Positions 1-12,000 of a stretch of 64,000 bases of DNA are shown piece by piece. Under the pieces are notes generated by a model that saw only the letters and a program-made list of their open reading frames with translations, ran no database searches and was not told where the DNA came from. The stretch's first letter is position 1. Every line of letters starts with the position of its first letter. The position numbers and the translations under genes were made by a program. The DNA comes from Paenibacillus sp. SC116. Lineage in GTDB: Bacteria; Bacillota; Bacilli; Paenibacillales; Paenibacillaceae. The stretch lies in contig NZ_JANIOF010000001.1 of NCBI RefSeq assembly GCF_024733555.1, positions 1-64,000 of the forward strand, given 5' to 3'.

Positions 1-3000
1 AACGACAAGAACCTGTTCGACTTCGGGCCATCCGATACGTGGACGCTGTTCCACTCGTTCTGCTTCGATTTCTCCGTTTGGGAAATGTACGGAGCGCTGC
101 TGTATGGAGGCAAGCTGGTCATCGTACCACCGCTCACGGCGAAAAATCCGGCCGATTTTCTGGCGCTGCTGGGCCGCGAACAGGTAACGATTTTGAACCA
201 GACACCAACGTATTTCTACCAGCTGCTGCGTGAGGTCTTGGCGGATCATCCGTACAATCTGCGGATTCGCAACGTCATCTTCGGGGGCGAAGCGCTGAGT
301 CCGCTGCTGCTCAAGGGCTTCAAGACAAAATACCCGGAGACGAAGCTGATCAATATGTACGGCATTACCGAGACGACGGTGCACGTGACGTATAAGGAAA
401 TCACGTGGGTCGAAATGGATGCGGCGAAGAGCAATATCGGGAAGCCGATCCCGACGCTGAGTGTGTATGTCTTGGATGAAAACCGCCGCCCTGTGCCGAT
501 CGGCGTAGCGGGCGAAATGTACGTGGCCGGGGAAGGCCTTGCGAGAGGCTACCTGAACCGTCCGGATCTGACGGCGGAGAAGTTCGTTAATTCCCCGTTT
601 GCGGAGGGGGAGAAACTGTACCGCTCCGGGGACTTGGCGGCTTGGCTGCCGGACGGCAACATCGAATACCTGGGTCGGATCGACCACCAGGTCAAAATCC
701 GCGGCTACCGGATCGAGCTGGACGAAATTGAGACGCAGCTTCTGAACGTCGAGGGCGTGGAAGAAGCGGTGGTGCTCGCCCGTCAGGACAGCGGGGGCGA
801 GAAGGCGCTCGTCGCCTACTTTGTGGCGGACCGGACGTTGACGGTTAGTGAAATGAGAACCTCACTGGCCCAGGAAATGCCGGGGTACATGATCCCGTCG
901 TACTTCGTGCAGCTGGAGCGCATGCCGCTGACTTCCAATGGCAAAGTGGACCGCAAAGCGCTGCCGGAGCCGCAAGGAGACTTGCAAACGGGCGTCGAAT
1001 ACGTAGCGCCGCGTAACCGGACGGAGTCCGAGCTTGTGAAGATCTGGGAGGAAGTGCTAGCCTACTCCGGTATTGGAGTCCTGGACAATTTCTTCGAGCT
1101 CGGAGGCCACTCCTTGCGGGCGACGAACCTTGTCAGCAAGATTCGGAAGGAAATGAACGTCGAACTTCCGCTGCGCGATGTGTTCCGCTACATGACTGTA
1201 GAGTCGATGGCCGGGGCTATTGCCTGCTTGGAAGAACTGCAGCATAGCTCGATTCCGAAAGCGGAAGAGAAAGCGTACTATCCGGTTTCCTCTGCGCAAA
1301 AAAGGCTGTACGTCCTACACCAGCTGGATAGCTCGGAGCTGAATTACAACCTCCCAAGCGCCTTGCAATTGGAAGGGACTTTGAACGAGGCCAAAGTGGA
1401 AAAGGCGCTGACTACTTTGGTGGCCCGGCACGATATGCTGCGCACCGGGTTTGAAATTGTGGATGGGGAGCCGGTTCAGCGTATTCATCCGCTCGTAGCT
1501 TTCAAGGTCGAGAAGCTTCAAGCAAGCGAAGATCATGTTGCGGCCATTCTTGAAGGCTTCATTCAGCCTTTTGACTTGACCCAGCCGCCTTTGCTGCGTG
1601 CCCTGCTGATCGAACTGGAGAAAGAGAAATTCCTGCTTGCGCTGGATATTCATCATATTGGTTCCGACGGCCTTTCCATGGACGTGCTGCTGCGCGAATT
1701 CGTGCGGCTTTACAATGGGGAAGAATTGCCGGAGCTGCGGATTCAATACAAGGATTACGCCGTTTGGCAGCAATCCGATGAGCAGCGCCAGCGTATCAAA
1801 CGGCAGGAGGAATACTGGCGCGAGGTATTCAGCTCCGAGCTTCCGGTTCTTGAGCTGCCTCTCGACTTCTCCCGCCCGGCCGTTCAGCAGTTTGACGGTC
1901 AAACGCTTACGTTTACGCTGGATGCGGAGAAAAGCGAAGCTCTCAAACGGCTTGCCGGCGATTCGGGGGCGACGCTGTACATGCTTCTGCTGGCTGCGTA
2001 CTCCGTATTGCTTTATAAATACGCGGGGCAGGAAGATATCGTGGTCGGCACTCCGATTGCCGCCCGTTCTCACGCCGACCTGCAGCCGATTATCGGCATG
2101 TTCGTCAATACACTGGCCCTTCGCTTGGGTCCGGCGGCGGAGCGGACGTTCGTGGATTACTTGCAGGAAGTGAAGGAAACGACGCTTGGAGCCTACGAGC
2201 ACCAGGACTATCCGTTCGAGGAGCTGGTGGAAGCTCTTCAGGTGAGCCGGGATTTAAGTCGGAATCCGCTGTTTGACACCATGTTTTCTTTGCAAAAGCA
2301 CGAAAGCTTGGATTTAACCCTTGAAGGCTTGCAATGGTCGCTGTTCGACATCGAGGAAAAGACGGCAAAGTTTGATCTTAGCTTAGATATCGTGGAAGCC
2401 GATAGCGAGTTGGTTTGCAAGATCGAGTACGCTACCTCGTTGTTTAGACAGGAAACGATGGTACGTCTGGCGGGTCATTATGAGCAGCTTTTGGCGTCGA
2501 TCCTAGCTCAGCCGGGTGCGCGGATTGCGGATTTGGATATCTTGACGGACAGTGAAAAGCATGATTTGCTGGTCGGGTTTGACGTGTCGTCTTCGGCTCT
2601 TGCGAAGCAACCCGCCGCAGACGGTACAGGTTTGGAAGCGGATGAGTCGTGGAGAAAGAGAACATTCCACGAGCTGTTCGAGGAGCAGGCGAAGCGTACT
2701 CCGGGAGCGCTGGCGGTTGTCTACGAAGACAGCAAGCTGACGTATGCGGAGCTGAACGCCAAAGCGAATCGTCTGGCGTATGCACTGCGGGCGTGCGATG
2801 TGAAGCCGGAGCAGGTGGTCGGCATTCTGGCCGGCCGTTCGGCGGAGCTGTTGATCGGGGTGCTCGCCGTATGGAAAGCGGGCGGCGCTTATGTGCCGCT
2901 CGATCCGGACTATCCGGCGGAGCGGATCGAGTATATGCTCAGGGACAGCGGGGCGTCGGTGCTGCTCACACAGACCCGTCTGCTGGAGCAGGTGGAAGCT

Positions 3001-6000
3001 TGGCGCCGCGACGGAGCTCTAGTGCTGCAAACGGTGTTTGCGCTTGACGACGCCGCGACGTACAGTCTCGGAGCGGCGGAAGCGGCTGTGGGCGTACAAG
3101 CTTTGGGCGAAGCAGGCGCAAAGTCGGAGGTTTTGGCGCCAGCGGAAACGGCTTCTGCCGAAATGTCCGCCACGGCAGAAGCCGAGAAGAACGTACTAGC
3201 GGCGGATCTCGCATCGAATCCGGCGAATGTGAACAAGCCGCACGATTTGGCTTACGTCATCTACACCTCCGGTACGACGGGCCAACCGAAGGGCGTGGCG
3301 GTGGAACACCGTAGCCTGGTAAACACGGCGGTGGGCTACCGGCGGGATTACCGCCTGGATCAGTTCCCGATCCGGCTACTACAGCTTGCCAGCTTCTCGT
3401 TCGATGTGTTCGTGGGCGATATTGCGCGGACGCTGTACAATGGCGGCACCATGGTCATCGTGCCGAAGGACGACCGGATTGATCCAACCCGGCTCTCCGG
3501 CTGGATTCGCGACTACGCCGTGACAGTGTTCGAATCGACTCCGGCGCTGATCGTGCCGTTCATGGAGCATGTGCATGCCGAGGGTCTGGACCTCAGCTCG
3601 CTGCAGTTGCTGATCACAAGCTCGGATGCGTGCAGCGTAGCGGATTACCGCACCTTGCAGGAGCGATTCGGCTCGCAGTTCCGTATTATTAACAGCTATG
3701 GCGTAACGGAAGCAGCGATAGACTCCAGCTTCTATGACGAGCCGCTGGAGAAGCTGCCGAAGACGGGCAGCGTGCCGATCGGGAAAGCGTGGCTGAACGC
3801 CAAGTTCTACATCGTGGATACGAATCTGAAGCCGGTGCCGATCGGGGTGTTGGGTGAGCTGGTTATCGGCGGAGCGGGTGTGGCCCGCGGTTACTTGAAC
3901 CGCCCGGATTTAACGGCGGAGAAATTCGTAGACAGCCCGTTCGCCGCTGGAGAGCGGCTGTACCGGACCGGGGACCTGGCGCGCTGGATGCCGGACGGCA
4001 ACGTGGACTTCATCGGCCGGATCGACAACCAGGTGAAAATTCACGGCTATCGAATCGAGCTTGGTGAAATTGAAGCGGCCATGCAAAATGTTGCGGGCGT
4101 GCGTCAAGCGCTTGTCATCGACCGGACGGATGAGCGTGGACAGAAATACTTGTGCGGGTATGTCGTAGCGGATTCCAGCTTCGATCTGGAAGGGCTTGTG
4201 GCCCATCTGGACGCCGCGCTGCCTTCCCATATGGTGCCTTCGCGCATCATGCGCCTGGATCAAATGCCGCTTACGCCGAACGGGAAGATCGACCGTAAAG
4301 CGCTGCCTGTGCCGGAAGGAAGCATTCGTGCCGAGGCCGCATATACGGCGCCTCGTACTCCTGCCGAGCAAGTACTTGCGTCGGTCTGGCAGTCGGTGCT
4401 GGGTGTGGATCAGGTCGGCACGATGGACAATTTCTTTGCGCTCGGCGGCGATTCGATCAAGGCCTTGCAGGTATCGTCCCGTCTTTTGCAAACGGGGCAC
4501 AAGCTGGTCATGAAAGATTTGTTCCATTACCCGACGATTTCCGCCCTTAGTTTGCAGCTGCAAACGGCGGAGAGAACGGCAAGCCAGGCTGAAGTGACGG
4601 GAGAGGTCATCTTGACCCCGATTCAGCGCTGGTTCTTTGAACAAAATCCGGCCGACGTGCATCACAGTAACCAGGCGTTCATGCAGTTCTCCAAGCAAGG
4701 CTTTGACGAAGAAGCTTTACGTCAAGCGGTGCGTCAGCTTGTCGTGCATCACGATGCTCTCCGTACGGTATACCGTCTAACCGAGAACGGCTATACAGCC
4801 TGGAACCGTGGCGCCCGGGAGAACGAAGCACTGTTCGATCTGGAAGTTGTCGATTTCAAGGGAGTCGGCGACGTGAAAGAAGCGGTAGAGGCTAAGGCAA
4901 ATGACATTCAAGCGAGCATCGATCTGGAAAACGGTCCGCTGGTGAAGCTCGGCTTGTTCCGCTGTGACGACGGCGACCACCTGCTCATCGCGATCCATCA
5001 CTTGGTCATAGACGGCGTATCCTGGCGGATTCTGCTTGAGGATTTTGCTGCCGGCTACGAGCAGGCGCTGCAAAGGCAGCCGATTCGTTTGCCGCTCAAA
5101 ACGGACTCCTTCCAAGCGTGGGCGAAACAGCTCACTGATTATGCGAACGGTCCGGCGATGGAAAGAGAGAGAGAGTATTGGCAGCATATCGAGCAATTGA
5201 CCTATGAGCCGCTTCCGAAAGATTTTGACCAAGGTAAATCCAAGCTGAAGGATAGCGGGCTCGTGACCGTTCGCTGGACGGCGGAGGAAACCGAACAGCT
5301 GCTGAAGCAGGCACACCGTGCTTACCATACCGAAATGAACGATTTGCTGTTTGCCGCGCTCGGCCTCGCGGTACAAGCTTGGAGCGGCCGGGAACGCGTG
5401 CTGGTGAATCTCGAAGGCCACGGCCGGGAAGATATTTTGCCGGATGTGGACATTACGCGCACGGTAGGCTGGTTTACAAGCCAATTCCCTGTCGTTCTGG
5501 AGCCGGGTCACGCTCAGGCGCTCGGTCATCAGGTGAAACAGGTTAAAGAAAGCTTGCGCCGTATTCCGAACAAAGGAATCGGCTACGGCATCCTGCGTTA
5601 TTTGTCGGCGCCGCGTGACGGTGAGCGCTTCGCTTTGGAGCCGGAGATCGGCTTTAACTATTTGGGTCAGTTCGACCAGGATTACGAAAGCAGCGGCTCG
5701 CAGCCGTCTCCGTTCAGCCCGGGCTCCGATTCAAGCCCGAATGCAGTGATGGATTTTGTCCTCGACATCAACGGTATGGTGTCGGAAGGAGTGCTGGAAC
5801 TCACGATCCGTTATGGGGAAACTCAGTATAAGCGGGAAACGGTAGAACGACTGGGCACCCTGCTTCAATCGAGCTTGCGTGAAGTCATCAGTCATTGCGT
5901 ATCGAAAGAGCGGCCGGAGCTTACGCCTAGCGACGTACTGCTTCAAGATGTGACGGTGGAGGAGCTGGAACGGCTGGCCGAACATACGGCGGCGCTCGGC

Positions 6001-9000
6001 GAACTGGAGAATGTATACACACTGACTCCGTTGCAAAAAGGGATGTTGTTCCACAGCCTGCTGGATGCCGATTCGGAAGCTTACTTCGAACAGGTGACCT
6101 TCGATCTGTACGGAAGTCTGAATGTCGAAGCCTTCACCCAAGGATTGGATACGCTGGTGCAGCGGAATGAGGCGCTGCGGACCAACTTTATTATCGGCTG
6201 GAGAGACGAGCCGATTCAAGTGGTATTCCGAGAGCGGAAGTGTGAAGTGTACTTCGAAGATATTCGCTCGGTAAGCGATGAAGACTCGGAGAAGACGATA
6301 ACCGATTTCGTGAGCGCGGATAAAGCGAACAAGTTCGATTTGGCCCGAGGCTCTCTTATGCGCGTGACCGCTTTGCGCACGGGTGACGAGTCCTATCATG
6401 TGATCTGGAGTCACCATCACATTTTGATGGACGGCTGGTGCATGTCCTTCATGATCAAGGAAGTGTTCGACACTTACTTCGCGTTCCAGGAGAAGCGGAC
6501 GCCGGAGCTTCCTCCGGTTACCTCGTACTCCCGGTATATCGAATGGCTGGAAGCTCAAGATGCCGAGAAAGCTTCGCGTTACTGGTCCGATTATTTGGCG
6601 GGTTACGATCAGCAGACCAAGCTGCCCCAAGAGAAAATGCAGCTGAAGCAGGGCGCTTTTGAAGCGGCTGAAATCGATGTGGAACTCAGCAAGGAACTGA
6701 CCAGGCAAATCGAGCGGGTGGCGCGCCAGCAACAGGTGACGCTTAATACGTTCATGCAGACCGTATGGGGACTGGTTCTGCAGGTATACAACAACAGCGA
6801 GGATGTCGTATTCGGCTCCGTCGTATCCGGGCGTCCGGCGGAAATTCCGGGCATTGAAAGCATGATCGGCCTGTTTATTAATACGATCCCGGTCCGTATT
6901 CAAGGCAAAGCCGAGGAGACGGTAGCTGATATTTTGAGAAAAACTCAGGATCAGGCGCTGGCATCGGGAGCTTACGAAACGTTCCCGCTGTTCGAAATTC
7001 AGTCGCTGAGTGAGCAAAAGCGCGATTTGATCAACCATATCATGGTCTTTGAAAATTATCCGATGGAAGAACAGATTGAGCAGGTCGTCGGCGGAGACAA
7101 AGAAGCGCTGAAAATCGCTAATATCCAGTCGCCGGAGCAGACGAACTATGACCTGGATATTACCGTCATTCCGGAAGAGCATATTTTGCTGCGGTTTACG
7201 TACAATGCGCTGACGTTCAGAGAGGAAGACATCAGGCTGATCTACGGTCATTTTGCTTGGGTAATGGAGCAGGCTGCGGCTAACCCGAACATCCGCGTGA
7301 ATCAGTTGGAGCTTTTGACTGCGGCGGAAAAAGAGCAAATTCTTGGCGCGTTTAACCCGGCGCAGCCGGAAGCGGCTCCTGCGGCCGCGTTCCACCGGCT
7401 GTTCGAGGAACAGGCGGAGCGCACGCCGGAAGAGGCAGCCGTCGTGTATGAGAACGACAGGCTGACGTATGCGGAGCTGAACGAGCGGGCGAACCGCGTA
7501 GGGGCCACGCTGCGCGCAAGCGGCATTGGCCGGGAGACGATCGTCGGCATTCTCGCCGAGCGCTCGGTGGACTTGCTGGTGGCCGTGCTGGCCGTCTGGA
7601 AAGCGGGCGGGGCGTATGTGCCGCTCGACCCGGATTATCCGGCAGACCGCGTGCGCTTCATGCTTGAAGACAGCGGAGCGAAGGTACTGCTGACGCAAAC
7701 GCCGCTGCGAGAGCGTGCTGATGCCTGGCTCGACGAAGAGGAGCTGGGGCTGGCGGCGGTGCTGTACCTGGACGACGAAGCGTCGTACAGCGAGGAGCGG
7801 GCGAATGCGCCGATTGGCTCCGGTATGGTCTCCGGCAAGCTGACGGATGCTGTGGATGCCAGCGATGAGAACCATCCGAATGTTGGCACGAACAGCTTCC
7901 ATGAAGCCCGTCCGGAGGATCTGGCGTACGTGATCTATACGTCGGGAACGACGGGCAAGCCGAAGGGAGTAATGATCGAGCACCGCAGCCTGGTGAACAC
8001 GGCGGCGGGCTACCAGCGGGAATACCGGTTGGATCAGTTCCCAGTGCGGCTACTGCAGCTCGCCAGCTTCTCGTTTGACGTGTTCGTGGGAGATATTGCG
8101 CGGACGCTGTATAACGGAGGCACGATGGTGATTGTGCCGAAGGACGACCGGATCGATCCGTCTCGTCTTCACCACTGGATGGAGCGGGAGCAGGTCACCA
8201 TTTTCGAATCGACCCCGGCGCTAATCGTGCCGTTCATGGAGTACGTGCACGAGCAGGGACTGGATATGAGCGGGATGGAGCTGCTAATCACGAGCTCGGA
8301 CAGCTGCAGCGTGGCGGATTACCGGGCCTTGCAGGAACGCTTCGGCTCGTTGTTCCGGATCATCAACGCATACGGCGTGACGGAAGCGGCGATCGACTCC
8401 AGCTTCTACGACGAGCCGCTGACGAAGCTGCCGCAGACAGGGCATGTGCCGATTGGCAAAGCGTGGCTGAATGCGAAATTCTACATCGTGGATGCGCATC
8501 TGAATCCAGTGCCAGTCGGAGTACTGGGCGAACTGGTCATCGGCGGAGTCGGGGTAGCGCGCGGGTACTTGAACCGTCCGGAGCTGACGGAAGAGAAGTT
8601 CGTAGACAGCCCGTTCGCCGCGGGCGAGCGGCTGTACCGCACGGGAGACTTCGCGCGGTGGATGGAAGACGGGAACGTGGACTTCATCGGCCGAATCGAC
8701 AACCAGGCGAAAATCCGGGGGTACCGGATTGAGACGGGCGAAGTCGAAGCGAAGCTGCTGAGTGTAGGTGGCGTGAAGGAAGCGGTCGTCGTCGTCAGGG
8801 AAGATCAAGAAGGTCAGAAAGCTTTGTGCGCTTATTATACAGCGGAAGAAGGCTTGACGGCGGCAGATCTGAAACGGGCAATTGCCAGCGAGCTGCCAGG
8901 GTACATGATCCCGTCGTACTTCGTGGAGCTGGAGCGCCTGCCTTTGACGCCGAACGGAAAGATCGACCGGAAGGCGTTGCCGGCACCGGAAGGGGGAGCA

Positions 9001-12000
9001 GGCGGAGGCCGCGAATACGTGGCGCCGCGCACCGAAATGGAGGCGAAGCTGGCCGCCATTTGGCAGGATGTGCTTGTTCGGGAGAAGGCGGTAGGCGTAA
9101 CGGACAACTTCTTCGACCTCGGCGGACACTCCCTGCGGGCGACGACGCTTGTCAGCAAAATGCATAAGGAGCTAGGCGTTGAATTCCCGCTTCGCGACGT
9201 ATTCCGCTACTCGACGGTTGAGGAAATGGCCGCGGCTATGGAGCGGATGGAGATTGGTTCGTTCACGGCTATTCCGGCTGCGGAACCTAGCGAGTATTAT
9301 CCGCTCTCTTCCGCTCAGAAACGTCTCTTTATCTTGAACCAGTTGGAAGGAGCCGAGCTGAGCTACAACATACCGGGAGCTATGCTGCTCGAAGGGGAGC
9401 TCGACCGGCAGCGGTTTGAAGAAGCGTTCCGCGGGCTCGTAGCCCGTCATGAAACGCTGCGTACCGGCTTTGAGATGGTAAAAGGCGAAGCGGTTCAGCA
9501 GATTTACGAAGAAGCCGCCTTTCAGGTGGAATTTGTGCAGATCAGCGGGGAGCAGGCGGAAGAAACGGTGCGCCAATTCGTTCGTCCGTTTGATCTAGCG
9601 AAGCCTCCACTTCTGCGGGTAGGCCTTGCCGAACTGGCGCGGGACCGGCACATTTTGATGTTCGATACGCATCATATCGTATCTGACGGCGTTTCGATTG
9701 ACGTATTGATCGAAGAGTTCATCTGCTTGTACAGCGGGGAGCAGTTGGAGCCGCTCCGCATTCAGTACAAAGATTATGCGGTATGGCAGCAATCGGACGA
9801 GCAGAAAGCTCAGCTTGCCAAGCAGGAAGCCTACTGGCTCGACATGTTCCGCGGAGAGCTGCCGGTTTTGGAATTGCCGACGGACTATCCGCGCCCGGCT
9901 ATGCAGAGCTACGAGGGCCGCACGCTGCAATTGTTTATGCATAGCGAGAAAAGAGAGGGTCTGAAACGGCTTGCAGCCGAGAACGGCGCAACGCTTTACA
10001 TGGTTCTGCTTGCTGGTTATACAATTTTACTGCATAAATATACAGGGCAAGAAGACGTGGTGGTCGGTACACCAATTGCGGGAAGAAATCACAGCGACGT
10101 TCAGCCGCTGATCGGGATGTTCGTCAATACCCTGGCTATCCGCAGTTATCCGGCTGCTGGTAAGACGTTCCTTGACTACTTGAAGGAAATCAAGGAGACG
10201 ACGCTGGGCGCTTTTGAGCATCAGAATTATCCGTTTGAGGAACTGGTGGATAAGGTGAACGTGGCTCGCGATTTAAGCCGCAATCCGCTGTTCGATACGA
10301 TGTTTGCTTTGCAGAATACAGAGAATTTGGAAATCCAGCTTCCTGGACTCCATTTGTCGACGTATGCGAGCGAAGAAATTGTTTCTAAATTCGATCTCAG
10401 CTTGGACGTCACGGAGATCGAGGAAGGCTTGGAATATCTGTTTGAATACGCCACTGCTCTTTATAAAACCGAAACGGTGGAGAAATTGGCCGCTCACTAC
10501 TTGCAGCTGCTTGAATCCATTCTCCGCAACCCGTCGGCGACTATTGCCGAGCTAGGCATTTTGACACTGGCGGAAAAAGAGCAAATTCTCGGCGCGTTTA
10601 ACCCGGCGCAGCCGGAAGCGGCTCCTGCGGCCGCGTTCCACCGGCTGTTCGAGGAACAGGCGGAGCGCACGCCGGAAGAGGCGGCCGTCGTGTACGAGAA
10701 CGACCGGCTGACGTATGCGGAGCTGAACGAGCGGGCGAACCGCTTGGCGACCACGCTGCGCGTAAGCGGCATCGGCCGGGAGTCGATCGTCGGCATTCTC
10801 GTCGAGCGTTCGGTGGACTTGCTGGTGGCCGTGCTGGCCGTCTGGAAAGCGGGCGGGGCGTATGTGCCGCTCGACCCGGATTACCCGGCGGAGCGCGTGC
10901 GGTTCATGCTCGAAGACAGCGGAGCGAAGGTACTGCTGACGCAAACGCCGCTGCGAGAGCGTGCTGAAGCATGGCTCGGCGAAGAGGAGCTGGCGCTGGC
11001 AGCGGTACTGTACCTCGACGACGAAGCGTCGTACAGCGAGGAGCGGACGAATGCGCCGATTGGCTCTGCCATGGTCTCCGGCAGGCTGACGGATGCTGCG
11101 GACGACGGCGATGAGATCCATCAGAATGTCGGCACCGACAGCTTCCATGAAGCCCGTCCGGAGGACCTGGCGTACGTGATCTACACGTCGGGAACGACGG
11201 GCAAACCGAAGGGCGTGATGATCGAGCACCGCAGCCTGGTGAACACGGCGGCGGGCTACCGGAGGGGTTACGGGTTGGATCAGTTCCCGGTGCGTCTGCT
11301 GCAGCTCGCAAGCTTCTCGTTCGACGTGTTTGTGGGTGATATCGCGCGGACGCTGTATAACGGGGGCACGATGGTGATTGTGCCGAAGGATGACCGGATT
11401 GATCCGTCTCGTCTGCACCACTGGATGGAGCGGGAGCGGGTCACCATCTTTGAATCGACGCCGGCGCTGATCGTGCCGTTCTTGGAGTACGTGCACGAGC
11501 AGCGGCTGAATATGAGCTTGATGGAGCTGTTGATCACGAGCTCGGACAGCTGCAGCGTGGCGGATTACCGTACCTTGCAGGAACGCTTCGGCTCGTTGTT
11601 CCGGATTATCAACGCTTACGGCGTGACGGAAGCGGCGATCGACTCAAGCTTCTACGACGAGGAGCTAGCGAAGCTGCCGCAGACAGGCAATGTGCCGATC
11701 GGCAAAGCGTGGCTGAATGCGAAATTCTACATCGTGGACGCGCATCTGAACCCGGTGCCGGTCGGGGTGCTGGGAGAGCTGGTCATCGGCGGAGTCGGCG
11801 TGGCGCGCGGGTACTTGAACCGTCCGGAGCTGACAGAAGAGAAGTTTGTAGACAGCCCGTTCGCCGCAGGCGAGCGGCTGTACCGCACGGGAGACTTGGC
11901 GCGGTGGATGGAGGACGGCAACGTGGACTTCATCGGCCGGATCGACAACCAGGCGAAAATCCGGGGCTACCGGATTGAGACGGGCGAAGTCGAAGCGAAG

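Noticed and set aside
5731-7983. Very long open frame on the minus strand (750 codons) inside the NRPS
   Set aside because: It mirrors the GC-rich plus-strand codons, shows no domain or ribosome site, and the plus strand is an unbroken NRPS with intact motifs. Other minus-strand frames in 1-13.9 kb are rejected likewise.
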